Positions 20,966 through 30,137 of a stretch of DNA of 64,000 nucleotides are shown here, piece after piece (position 1 is the stretch's first letter; each line of letters opens with the position of its first letter). The position numbers were made by a program, and so were the translations under genes. The notes under the pieces were generated by a model. The model was not told the origin of the DNA. It did no database searches and worked only from the letters and a program-made list of their open reading frames with translations. This DNA comes from G965212025 sp965215765 (lineage in GTDB: Bacteria; Pseudomonadota; Gammaproteobacteria; Poriferisulfidales; Oxydemutatoraceae), in assembly GCA_965215765.1 (NCBI GenBank), contig OZ244118.1, positions 1,984,001 to 2,048,000 of the forward strand. Direction: 5' to 3'.

Positions 20966-21868
20966 CTGTAGAGAACTTTGCTCGTATTTAGCATAGCAAA
21001 TTTTCAGATCCGAGTTGTTATACTAAGAATTCTGGGCAAGCTTCTGCCTGGCTTAAATCATCACAAGGCCATGTATGGCACACGGCGTGCCTTGTCATTC
21101 TTTTGCATAGTCAAGAAGCTTGAACCCCTTTCCTGAGCACGGTGACACCTCAAGCCGGTATCTGGCAACCTCGAACCATGCTGCTCTTGTTTTAGAACCG
21201 AGAATCAGCAAACAATCTGCTACTGCTTCCATATAATACCTTACTGTCAACCTGGTTTCAAGGGGATCACCAAAAAATAAATGTAACAGTTGATGCTAGC
21301 GGCTTACCCTGAAAACTAAACTCACTAAAACTTTTGAGGTAAAAAACAAGATACCCCTCAATTATGTACACAACCAAGCGACAATGTGGTGAGCTTGATG
21401 AACCTAACATGGCTTTGCAGGACAACAGAAATTTTGCGCCAATTGGCTCTAAAATAATGAGCGTCTATGCTGAAGCCTGTGGAAAAATGCCACTGGTTCG
21501 ACCTTATAAAACATACCTTCGGATCAGACATTCAAATTCTTTCCACACTTTCTGAAACTGCACATACAGTGGGTGAAAAGAGGTTTATGCATACTATGCA
21601 CGGACTTTATAAAGAGAGTTTTGATTGGTAATTCTATTCAATGATCTTGGAATGTGAAAAGAAGAGGATCCGCCATGCACGCAAGTACAAATAGAAAAGC
21701 AGCTAACAAACCTATGAAGTAACGGCATTTCACTTTAGAATTTTGATTCATGGCAGGCTGTGAACTATCTCGGCGGCACGTGCTATTCCGGGTATCCATG
21801 CTGGAAAAGTAGCAGAAGGTCAGCAGTGCCGGTGCTGGAAGCAGGTTTTGCATGGAGGGTTAGAAAAT
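20966..21868. other. Intergenic, no convincing gene
   Basis: AT-rich stretch with short unsupported frames. The last 120 bases are a decayed GT2 leader ending in TTTTGCATGGAGGG. Nothing else recognised. Confidence 0.5.
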
Positions 21869-22631
21869 ATGAACAAGCTGTCAGTCGTCATCATTGCCAA
21901 GAATGATGAGAAGTTCGTCGATGATGCCGTGAACTGCGCAGTTCCGCCGATGAGGTGGTGGTGGATTGTGGCTCTACTGACAAAACGTGCAATATAGCAG
22001 GAGAGCTCGGTGCCAGGGTCGCGCATTTGGGTTGGCCGGGTTCAGGGGCACTAAAAAACAAGGCGGTCTGGCTTGCCCGCAATGACTGTGTTCGTATTGA
22101 AAGTAAACGAAAGAATAACGCCTGAACTGCAAGCCGAAATCCTCTCGGCTCTGCAAGACCCATCGTCTGCCGGTTTCATGGTGGCAAGGTTGGGTCGTTA
22201 CTCCGACAAAGACGCCATAGACCACGGTCTTTATCCGGGCTACTCGCTGCGCTTTTTCAATCGCCAACATGGCAAATTCAGCGACCACCCAGTACTCGCA
22301 AGTGTACAACTCAATGGTGCTGCCTCAGAACTGAAGCATCATTTAACTCGCCTGGATCACGATACCGATTAAAGAGTACATCGCCAGTCAAGAGCGGTAT
22401 TCAAGCCAGCACTACAAGAACAGCGAAATCATAAAGGTGATCGCCAGTCCCTATTGGGCATTTTTCAGGCTTTATTTTCTACAACGGGGGTTTCTGGACG
22501 GCCGGGACGGCTGGCACGGCTTTGTCATTGCCAGACTGTATGCGCAATACACATTCTGGAAGTACGTCAAGATCAAGCCCGGCCAGACCAGGCTCGGTCA
22601 GGATGCGGAAGGAAAGAACCGTCCCAGCTGA
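21869..22631 (+). pseudogene. GT2 glycosyltransferase pseudogene
   Basis: MNKLSVVIIAKNDEKF start with the classical AKND variant. It is frameshifted at the GCGCAGTTCCGCC region (near 21930), again near 22085, and again after RLDHDTD (22372). The remaining pieces, RLGRYSDKDAIDHGLYPGYSLRFFNRQHGKFSDHP and FFRLYFLQRGFLDGRDGW, are clear. VFVLKVNERIT shows the same loss of the DADE motif as the array copies. Confidence 0.87.
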
Positions 22632-23091
22632 TTGAGCCGCACCCTTCAGCTCTGGCGTCGACTCTAGGCTCCGGCATCGGCTAAGCGTCGACTACGCCAG
22701 GCATACCAACACCAATCCATCGCCAAAAAGCACTACCTGCCACCTACCAGCGAAAAAGAAGGCGATTCACCGCTCGCCCTCTGAACCGAGGCTACTTCCA
22801 GTTCGGGCTCCGGCTCGGATTCCCCGCGCCTTCCCCGCTTGAAGCCGTGAAAGTGCTGAAACAAACCCTGTCTTTCAGATAATCCTGGTGACATCTGCCG
22901 TCGCCCTGAGACTGAAATCCGAGCCGTTCCTGTGCATAATGCGTCTGGAATACCAATTGGACTCTCCATTTAACAAAGGCAACTTGTATGGTAACGAAAC
23001 AAACTCAGGTCGCGTGGTTGCCCTGCGCTTTTCCACACCTCCAGAATAATGAACCCACAATGTTTTTGTATGCACCGAGGAGGATGCCGTC
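22632..23091. repeat. Duplicate of the argC upstream region
   Basis: From about 22700 the sequence matches the stretch ahead of the real argC (about 28690-29098). It includes the CCATCGCCAAAAAGCACTACC block, the glutamate/serine-codon-rich stretch, and the TGCACCGAGGAGGATGCCGTC leader. It marks one edge of a roughly 6-kb segment bounded by two argC leaders. Confidence 0.8.
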
Positions 23092-23280
23092 ATGATTAGG
23101 GCATCCGTAGTCAGGGGAACAGGCTTTACAGGTGCGGAGTTGCTACGTTTGTTGCTCACGCACCCTGACGTAGAGCTGCTTGAGGTGTCTTCACGCCAGG
23201 AAGCGGATCGTAAATTGTCGGAGATCTTGCCGCATTTGGTGGAGCTTCGTGGCTTGCGTTTCACACCCACCATCACTGAC
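23092..23280 (+). pseudogene. argC: argC 5' fragment
   Basis: The first 63 codons or so of argC are duplicated here: MIRASVVRGTGFTGAELLRLLLTHPDVELLE and so on. They include the nucleotide-binding glycine loop with one Gly changed to Arg. Homology to the intact gene at 29099 stops after ACCATCACTGAC. The frame runs on into unrelated codons to 23418. Not functional. Confidence 0.88.
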
Positions 23281-23549
23281 CACCGCTGGAACATAATCGG
23301 CTTGGTTCCTCTAAGTCTGCCGTTACCAACTGTGACCAAAAATTCTCTGTTCGGGGAACCCTGTTGTCTGTTGAATGGCAATTTGGCAAGTATCCTCTCG
23401 GTACCCAGGGTTGTCTAAGGGATGGGCAACCGAAAAAATAGCCTGTGTACGGGCTGCGAACAAATATTCCGAGAGACACAAGGTGACGTAAGCAAGTGTC
23501 CAGACAGTAGCTTCCATTACTTAAAAACAAGACACAAGGTTACCTAATC
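23281..23549. other. Spacer between argC fragment and GT8 gene
   Basis: Unique sequence with no recognised gene. It is the junction through which the GT8 gene entered the duplicated argC segment. Confidence 0.4.
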
Positions 23550-24572
23550 ATGAAAACAACAAACACCATTCACGTTGCATTTGCCATCAATGATAAATTC
23601 GCTCCTCACTTAGGGGCAGCTATCGCCTCATTGCTTTTGAATGCGAGTAGCAGTGAAAGGATAAATATCTATGTGCTTCAGCAAGACCTTAATCATTCAA
23701 ACAGACACAACCTGATGCAACTGGAAAAATTGCGCCACAACACACACATAGACCTACTGAAGGTAGATAGAAGCAAGTTCATATCTCTTCCTGTAGTCAG
23801 GAAGAACCATGTGATTGAAACATATTTTCGGTTGAGATTACCTACCATGCTTCCCAAAATAGACAAACTAATTTATTTGGATGCTGACGTGATTGTTATG
23901 GGCAACATAAAGAAGCTCTGGGATCAAGAAATGGGTGATAATATCTTACTTGCTGTAGAAGAGCCTAAGTATATGTACAAAAATCGTCTTAAAAGCCTTA
24001 GCATGAAGGGTGATTCACTGTATTTCAATGCCGGGGTACTACTGATGAACTTGAAGAAAATGAGGGCTTTCGGACTTGAGAAACAGGTACACGCCTATGT
24101 GAGCAAGAGGCTCAGATTTCCTAAGCATCAGGATCAAGACATTCTTAACGCTCTTTTCGAAAATCGCTGGCAGGCTTTACCCCTTGCTTTTAACGCAGCA
24201 TACCCATTTGTTTATAACAAGCACGGAGAACTCGGGTTTGATTTCTACACCAGTAAAGATATCACACTGGCTAAAAAGAGCCCACACATTATTCATTTTT
24301 GCATGTACCCAAAACCATGGCACCCAGGGTGCACTGATTTACGAAGTAAGTATTATTGGAAATATCTGAAAAAGACTGGTTTTGAAGTTCGTGAACAAAG
24401 TTTAGAAATGAAAATGAAAATGAAAATGAAAATGAAAATAAAGAGGTTCCTGGCGCGAAATATGTCCTTTATTGTTTACAATAATTTTCTAAAAAAACCG
24501 AGGTTACTTTCTATGGCTTTGGAAATATTACGGTGGCCAACCAAAAATATAAGAAGAAAAAAAACAAAATAA
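23550..24572 (+). CDS. GT8 family LPS glycosyltransferase
   Basis: 340 residues, family 8 retaining galactosyl/glucosyltransferase (LgtC/WaaI/WaaJ type), adding a hexose to LPS or another surface glycan from a UDP-sugar at the cytoplasmic face. Seen: IHVAFAINDKFAPHLGAAI at the start, the catalytic metal motif YLDADVIV (D111, D113), YFNAGVLLMNL (about 158-168), HQDQDILN (193-200), and the C-terminal metal/phosphate motif HFCMYPKPWH (249-258). All the family landmarks are present, so it is probably active. The tail is basic and contains MK repeated about five times (an AAAATG microsatellite near 24408-24440). AT-richer than the housekeeping genes, which suggests transfer. The RBS is weak (AAGGTTA). 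It stands alone between an argC fragment and a GT2 leader. Confidence 0.9.
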   Translation: MKTTNTIHVAFAINDKFAPHLGAAIASLLLNASSSERINIYVLQQDLNHSNRHNLMQLEKLRHNTHIDLLKVDRSKFISLPVVRKNHVIETYFRLRLPTMLPKIDKLIYLDADVIVMGNIKKLWDQEMGDNILLAVEEPKYMYKNRLKSLSMKGDSLYFNAGVLLMNLKKMRAFGLEKQVHAYVSKRLRFPKHQDQDILNALFENRWQALPLAFNAAYPFVYNKHGELGFDFYTSKDITLAKKSPHIIHFCMYPKPWHPGCTDLRSKYYWKYLKKTGFEVREQSLEMKMKMKMKMKIKRFLARNMSFIVYNNFLKKPRLLSMALEILRWPTKNIRRKKTK

Positions 24573-24860
24573 TCAGAATATTGTGCACCACCAACAGGTC
24601 TGCCACACGAGTAGCTTACGGGTGACCACACGTAACTTTGACACTTTTCCATTTATTGGCTGTGAATGGCAGGAACTGTTCAGATAGCCTAACTTCAGCC
24701 GGTGTCATTTCATAAAACTTATTACCCCAAACCAGGGTTAGACACTGTTGCTGACACCTGAAGCACGGGCGGTGACATGTATGCCAATCAAAACAGGCTG
24801 TGAACGATTCATCCCGGTTAAGTGTGCTGTTATTCTGGGTATTTGTGTCGGATAGGTGGC
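24573..24860. other. Intergenic leader sequence
   Basis: No gene seen. From about 24780 it matches the GT2 leaders (CAGGCTGTGAACGATTCATCCCGG). Confidence 0.4.
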
Positions 24861-24904
24861 GGGATTGCCAGCTTATCCGATGGCAATCCCAAAGTGCCTA
24901 TACT
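24861..24904 (+). promoter_or_regulatory. GT2 promoter with 9-bp inverted repeat
   Basis: GGGATTGCC (24861-24869) and GGCAATCCC (24882-24890) form a perfect 9-bp inverted repeat with a 12-base loop. Eight bases after it is TATACT (24899-24904), a good -10 box. The -35 region falls inside the repeat and lacks a consensus hexamer, as expected for an operator- or activator-dependent promoter. The array copies have a different but still self-complementary pair (CTTGCC/GGCAAG). Confidence 0.5.
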
Positions 24905-24936
24905 GAAAGCAGATTTTGCATGGAGGTTCAGATCGT

Positions 24937-25695
24937 ATGAACAAGCTGTCGGTCGTCATCATTACCGAGAATGAGGAGAAGTACATCGCTGATGCCATAA
25001 ACTCAGCCAGTTTCGCCGATGAGGTGGTGGTGCTGGATTGTGGCTCCACTGACAAGACATGTGATATTGCAAGAGATCTCGGTGCTCGCGTTGCGCATCA
25101 GGACTGGCTGGGCTTCGGGCTACAAAAAAACAAGGCGGTTGGGCTTGCCCGCAATGACTGCGTGTTCGTATTGGACGCAGACGAAAGAATAACGCCTGAA
25201 CTGCAATCTGAAATCCTCTCAACTCTGCAAAACCCATCGCATGCTGGCTTCTTTGTGCCAAGGTTGAACCGTTTCTTCGGCAAGGACATCAGAAGTTGCG
25301 GTCTTTACCCTGACTACTCGCTACGCTTGTTCAATCGCCAACATGGCAAGTTCAGCGACCATCCGGTACACGAAAGCGTGCAACTGAATGGTGCTGCCTC
25401 AAAACTGAAGCACTATATGATTCACTTGGCTTACGAGACCATTGAGGAGTTCATCACCAAGCAAAACCGGTATTCAAGCGAGCACTACAAACACAGCAAT
25501 GCCCTAAAGGCGATCGTCAGCCCCGGTTGGACATTTTTCAGGCTTTATTTTCTAAAACGGGGGTTTCTGGACGGCTGGCACGGCTTTGTCATTGCCAGAC
25601 TGTATGCGCAATACACATTCTGGAAGTACGTCAAGGTCAAGCCCGGCCAGACCAGGCTCGGTCAGGATGCGGAAGGAAAGAACCTGCATGGCTGA
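24937..25695 (+). CDS. GT2 glycosyltransferase, WaaE/KdtX type, intact
   Basis: 252 residues and the only GT2 copy here with the full catalytic signature: SVVIITENEEKYIADAI, VLDCGSTDKTCDIA (D34), a KNKAVGLARND helix, and DADERITPE (D80, D82). The C-terminus has RLFNRQHGKFSDHPVHESV and a basic/aromatic membrane-associating segment, FFRLYFLKRGFLDGWHGF. Known relatives add glucose to the inner-core heptose of LPS (WaaE/KdtX); the exact acceptor cannot be read from sequence. Start chosen at the ATG ten bases after GGAGG rather than the upstream in-frame ATG inside the RBS region. All other copies in the window appear to derive from a gene like this one. Confidence 0.88.
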   Translation: MNKLSVVIITENEEKYIADAINSASFADEVVVLDCGSTDKTCDIARDLGARVAHQDWLGFGLQKNKAVGLARNDCVFVLDADERITPELQSEILSTLQNPSHAGFFVPRLNRFFGKDIRSCGLYPDYSLRLFNRQHGKFSDHPVHESVQLNGAASKLKHYMIHLAYETIEEFITKQNRYSSEHYKHSNALKAIVSPGWTFFRLYFLKRGFLDGWHGFVIARLYAQYTFWKYVKVKPGQTRLGQDAEGKNLHG

Positions 25696-25751
25696 TTGAG
25701 CCGCATCCTTCAGCTCAGCATCGACCGTTTTTGCATGGAGGTTCAGATCGA

Positions 25752-25901
25752 ATGAACAAGCTGTCGGTTGTCATCATTACCGGGAACGATGAGAAGCTCG
25801 TCTCTGATGCCGTGAGCTCTGCCGGTTTCTCCGGTGGTGCCAAGGCTGAACCTTCTCAAGGTGTGTCGCCTCTCAGATCATGTTGTGAGCTGATAAACTG
25901 A
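25752..25901 (+). pseudogene. GT2 start fragment
   Basis: A further truncated copy: leader TTTTGCATGGAGGTTCAG, then MNKLSVVIITGNDEKLVSDA. The homology is lost after about 30 codons (FSGGAKAE) and the frame ends after 49 residues. Confidence 0.8.
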
Positions 25902-26234
25902 AAAGCGCGTTCCATCAACTGTACGCTCGGCACAAAGCACCGACCTAGGTAAGGCGTGTCTCTTATGTTTGCAGAAATCTCTGAATGACTTTACCGAGAT
26001 TCTAAACTTCTGTTTATATCTTATTTAGCAAATCCATTTCTGTTTAATGGATGAAAACGCTCCTGGCACTTTGCTTAAATTCAGGAGAAGAATGCCAGTA
26101 ATGGGAATTACCCTATACACTGTCTACGGTCATCAAAAGCTTTGGAACCCCGGTCACAGATGCTGGTTTCGTCTTGGGGGTTCCCCACAAAACAACGACG
26201 TGACAGCCGTGTTGACGCTTACGCCCGGGACAAG
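25902..26234. other. Intergenic, 3' flank of coiled-coil copy 8
   Basis: No gene seen. 26130-26234 is a diverged relative of the spacer found downstream of the array coiled-coil genes (GGAACCCC...CAAAACAACGACGTGACAGCCGTGTTG). Confidence 0.45.
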
Positions 26235-26864
26235 TTACTGAATTGCACCAAAAAAGTTCAAAACGGAACTAATCAGCACAACAGCTACACCGACCAGCAA
26301 AGTGGCTACTGAACGCCTAAAAATCTTATAGTCGTCTGCTATAGGGTTGATCTTCGCGTTTATATTGTGAATTTCTCCGGACATGATTTTGTTTTCATCT
26401 GCTATATGCTGTCTAAGGTTCAGTTCTGACTCATGGATCTTTTCAGACATGCTTTTGTTTTCATCTGCTATATGCTGTCTAAGGTTCAGTTCTGACTCAT
26501 GGATCTTTTCAGACATACTTTCGATCTTTTCGGACATGCTTTTGTTTTCATCTGCTATATGCTGTCTAAGGTTCAGTTCTGACTCATGGATCTTTTCAGA
26601 CATACTTTCGATCTTTACGGACATGCTTTTGTTTCCATCAGCTATATGCTGAACATTCAGCTCCAATTTGTTAATTTTCTCGGGCATTCCTTTATAATCA
26701 TCGGCTAACCTGCGAGTTTCCTCAGACACATTTTTGTTTTCCAAAACAAGGTTATCAATTCTGGTTTGTATGTCTGGAACAGATTTGTCCGCGCGTACGC
26801 GCTGAACCTTGGGCTCATTCCCCATATCAATCGATGGTTTTCCTGCTTCAATATCTGGTTTCAT
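26235..26864 (-). CDS. Coiled-coil tail-anchored membrane protein, divergent copy 8
   Basis: 209 residues, the same architecture as the array proteins but clearly diverged. It has an N-terminal block ending SVPDIQTRIDNL, repeated modules ADENKSMSEKIESMSEKIHESELNLRQHI (29 residues) and a 22-residue shorter version, then IADDYKIFRRS and a terminal hydrophobic helix of about 24 residues. Periods 29 and 22 equal 11+18 and 2x11, so the hendecad-type coil is kept. RBS GGAGG seven bases before ATG. It lies between GT2 copies, as the array members do. Function unknown. Confidence 0.85.
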   Translation of the reverse strand: MKPDIEAGKPSIDMGNEPKVQRVRADKSVPDIQTRIDNLVLENKNVSEETRRLADDYKGMPEKINKLELNVQHIADGNKSMSVKIESMSEKIHESELNLRQHIADENKSMSEKIESMSEKIHESELNLRQHIADENKSMSEKIHESELNLRQHIADENKIMSGEIHNINAKINPIADDYKIFRRSVATLLVGVAVVLISSVLNFFGAIQ

Positions 26865-27156
26865 TTACCAACCTCCGTCACTGAATGTGTAAGCATAGAG
26901 TAGCACGTTTTCCAGCTCGCCAAGCGAGTGCAATTGTACACCATACGCAGCCAATCCACAGGAAATCTGACCATCGTCACAAAAATAAATCTGCGCCTAC
27001 GGAAAGTCAGCCCGTTTCGCACGACATAAGGTAACTCAAGCGGGAAGGATATCTTCAACCTGTCGGGATTAACGGGTTATCCTGAGAGACAAGCGGGTTA
27101 TCAACCATCCCGGTTCAGTGTGCTGTTATTCTGGGTTCTTGTGTCGGATAGGTGGC

Positions 27157-27200
27157 GGGATTGCCAGCTTATCCGATGGCAATCCCAAAGTGCCTATACT
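27157..27200 (+). promoter_or_regulatory. GT2 promoter with 9-bp inverted repeat, second copy
   Basis: Identical to 24861-24904: GGGATTGCC/GGCAATCCC (27157-27186) followed by TATACT (27195-27200). It precedes the pseudogene at 27233. Confidence 0.5.
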
Positions 27201-27232
27201 GAAAGCAGATTTTGCATGGAGGTTCAGATCGT

Positions 27233-27980
27233 ATGAACAAGCTGTCGGTCGTCATCATTACCGAGAATGAGGAGAAGTACATCGCTGATGCCATAAACTC
27301 CGCCAGTTTCGCCGATGTGGTGGTGGTGCTGGATTGTGGCTCCACTGACAAGACATGTGATATTGCAAGAGATCTCGGTGCTCGCGTTGCGCATCAGGAC
27401 TGGCTGGGCTTCGGGCTACAAAAAAACAAGGCGGTTGGGCTTGCCCGCAATGACTGGGTGTTCGTATTGGGCGCAGACGAAAGAATAACGCCTGATCTGC
27501 AATCTGAAATCCTCGCAACTCTGCAAAATCCATCGCATGCTGGCTACATGGTGGCAAGGTTGAACCGTTACTTTGGCAAAGACATCAGAGGTTGCGGTCT
27601 TTACCCGGACTACTCGCTACGCCTGTTCAATCGCCAACATGGCACATCCGGTACACGAAAGCGTGCAACTGAATGGTGCTGCCTCAAAACTGAAGCACTA
27701 TATGATTCACTTGGCTTACGAGACCATTGAGGAGTTCATCACCAAGCAAAACCGGTATTCAAGCGAGCACTACAAACACAGCAATGCCCTAAAGGCGATC
27801 GCCAGCCCCGGTTGGGCATTTTTCAGGCTTTATTTTCTAAAACGAGGGTTTCTGGACGGCTGGCACGGCTTTGTCATTGCCAGACTGTATGCGCAATACA
27901 CATTCTGGAAGTACGTCAAGGTCAAGCCCGGCCAGACCAGGCTCGGTCAGGATGCGGAAGGAAAGAACCTGCATGGCTGA
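27233..27980 (+). pseudogene. GT2 glycosyltransferase, same 11-bp deletion
   Basis: Close duplicate of 24937-25695, but the first Asp of the catalytic motif is Gly (GADE). The same 11-bp deletion as in 18560-19364 (near 27640) shifts the frame, so the first reading frame ends at 27730. The 3' half (VHESVQLNGAASKLKHYM to EGKNLHG) continues in another frame to 27980. Confidence 0.88.
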
Positions 27981-28720
27981 TTGAGCCGCATCCTTCAGCT
28001 CAGCATCGACTCTGGGCTCCGGCATCAGCTCTGGCTCCGGCATCAGCTCTGGCTCCGGCATCAGCTCTGGCTCCGGCAACTCTGGACTATGGCATCAACC
28101 CGGCGTCGGCTCTGGGCTCCGGGATCAGCTCTGGCATCGACTCAGCATCGGCTCGGCTCCGGTATCGACCCGGCATCGGCTCAGCGTTGACTACGGCGGG
28201 CACACCAGCATCATTCCATCGCCAAAAAGCACTACCTGCCACCTACCAGCGAAACCGGCCAGACTAGACCAGGCTCGGTCAGGATGCGGAAGGAAAGAAC
28301 CTGCATGGCTGATTGAGCCGCATCCTTCAGCTCAGCATCGACTCTGGGCTCCGGCATCAGCTCTGGCTCCGGCAACTCTGGACTATGGCATCAACCCGGC
28401 GTCTGCTCTGGGCTCCGGGATCAGCTCTGGCATCGACTCGGCATCGGCTCGGCTCCGGTATCGACCCGGCATCGGCTCAGCGTTGACTACGGCGGGCACA
28501 CCAGCATCATTCCATCGCCAAAAAGCACTACCTGCCACCTACCAGCGAAACCGGCCAGACCAGACCAGACCCGGTCAGGATGCGGAAGGAAAGAACCGTC
28601 CCAGCTGATTGAGCCGCACCCTTCAGCTCTGGCATCGGCTCGGGCTCCGGCATTGACTCTGGACTATGGCATCGACCCGGCATCGACTACGGCGGGCACA
28701 CCAGCATCATTCCATCGCCA
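27929..28720 (+). repeat. Tandem copies of GT2 3' end plus SG-rich repeats
   Basis: The last 17 codons or so of the GT2 gene and its downstream flank occur three times, beginning near 27929, 28256 and 28551. Inside the first copy an 18-bp unit, GGCATCAGCTCTGGCTCC, is repeated three times (28021-28074). Related words (CTCCGGNATCGACNCGGCATCGG) fill the rest. No gene is supported here. Confidence 0.85.
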
Positions 28721-29098
28721 AAAAGCACTACCTGCCCCTACCAGCGAAAAAGAAGACGATTCACCGCACACCCCTCTGGACCGAGGCCACTTCCAGTTCC
28801 GGTTCCAGTTCCGGCTTCGGCTCGGATTCCCAGTGCCTTCCCCGCTTGAAGCCAAGAAAGTGCTGAGACGAACCCTGTCTTTCAGATAATCCTGGTGACA
28901 TCTGCCGTCGCCCTGAGACTGAAAACCGAGCCGTTCCTGTGCATAATGCATCGGGAATACCAATTGGGCTCTCCATTTAACAAAGGCAACTTGTATGGTA
29001 ACGAAACGAGCTCAGATCGCATGGTTGCCCAACGCTTTTCCACACCTCCAGAATGATGAACCCGCAATGTTTTTGTATGCACCGAGGAGGATGCCGTC
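28721..29098 (+). promoter_or_regulatory. argC upstream region
   Basis: Includes a CAGTTCCGGTTCCAGTTCCGG stretch and ends with GAGGAGG eight bases before the argC ATG. No clear -35/-10 pair is called. The region is duplicated at 22700-23091. Confidence 0.4.
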
Positions 29099-30124
29099 AT
29101 GATTAGGGCATCCGTAGTCGGGGGAACAGGCTATACAGGCGCGGAGTTGCTGCGTTTGTTGCTCATGCACCCTGACGTAGAGCTGCTTGAGGTGTCTTCA
29201 CGCCAAGAAGCGGGTCGTAAATTGTCAGAGGTCTTGCCGCATTTGGTGGAGCCTCGTGGCTTGCGTTTCACGCCTGCCGTCACTAACCTGAGAGCCGATG
29301 TCGTCTTTTTCGCAACCCCGCATGGGTTCGCCATGCACGAGGTGGGGAAATGGCTGGATGCTTCGAAAAAGGTCATTGACCTTTCAGCAGATTTTCGCTT
29401 GCGAAGTCCCGCAGCGTGGCAGCAGGCGTACGACATTGAGCACGCGCGTCCGGATTTGCTGGAAACCGCAGTCTATGGTGTTCCGGAAATTCATCGCCAG
29501 GAGATTCGTGGGGCATCTTTGCTTGCCAATCCTGGCTGCTACCCAACTTCCATACTGCTGGGAATGGCGCCGGTATTACGTCACCATGCGACCACGAGTA
29601 CGACTTTGATCGCAGATTGCAAATCCGGGGTCAGCGGTGCCGGGAAGAGCGCGAATGTGGCTTTGCTCATGGCAGAGCTGGATGGCAACTTCAAGCCATA
29701 TAAGGCATCCGGGCATCGCCATCAGCCGGAAACACTCGCCCAGCTTGAGCAGTTGGGGGGAGAAAAGATGGAGCTGGTTTTTACCCCGCATTTGCTGCCT
29801 TTCCCGAGGGGCATCCTTTCCAGCCTGTATTTTTCGACTGATCTGAGCCAGGGCAATCTCCAAAACCTTTACGAGACAGCGTATAGAAACGAGCCTTTTG
29901 TACGTGTCATGCCGGCTGGCTCTCACCCCGAAACGCGTCTGGTGCGCGGCTTGAATGACTGCCTGCTTGCCATTCACAAGCAAGCCGACAGCTCTACGGC
30001 AAAAATTTTCGTAGCCATTGACAACTTGGTGAAAGGTGCGGCTGGCCAGGCGGTACAGAACATGAACCTGATGTTTGGCTTTGAGGAGCAGAGCGGCTTG
30101 CGTACCAGCGCGATTTTGCCGTGA
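29099..30124 (+). CDS. argC: N-acetyl-gamma-glutamyl-phosphate reductase
   Basis: 341 residues. Reduces N-acetyl-glutamyl-5-phosphate to the semialdehyde with NADPH, the third step of arginine (ornithine) biosynthesis, cytosolic. Seen: Rossmann loop VVGGTGYTGAELLRLL (6-21), FFATPHGFAMH, DLSADFRL, the catalytic cysteine C147 in LANPGCYPTS, and FTPHLLPFPRGI with the family histidine region. Length is typical. RBS GAGGAGG, eight bases before ATG. It is followed 13 bases later by the DUF6776 gene, a neighbour pair common in betaproteobacteria. A 5' fragment is duplicated at 23092. Confidence 0.97.
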   Translation: MIRASVVGGTGYTGAELLRLLLMHPDVELLEVSSRQEAGRKLSEVLPHLVEPRGLRFTPAVTNLRADVVFFATPHGFAMHEVGKWLDASKKVIDLSADFRLRSPAAWQQAYDIEHARPDLLETAVYGVPEIHRQEIRGASLLANPGCYPTSILLGMAPVLRHHATTSTTLIADCKSGVSGAGKSANVALLMAELDGNFKPYKASGHRHQPETLAQLEQLGGEKMELVFTPHLLPFPRGILSSLYFSTDLSQGNLQNLYETAYRNEPFVRVMPAGSHPETRLVRGLNDCLLAIHKQADSSTAKIFVAIDNLVKGAAGQAVQNMNLMFGFEEQSGLRTSAILP

Positions 30125-30137
30125 AAACCGGCGACTC

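Noticed and set aside
21364..21555. 63-codon frame in the AT-rich gap
   Set aside because: No recognisable motif, no RBS, and isolated in a gene-free stretch.
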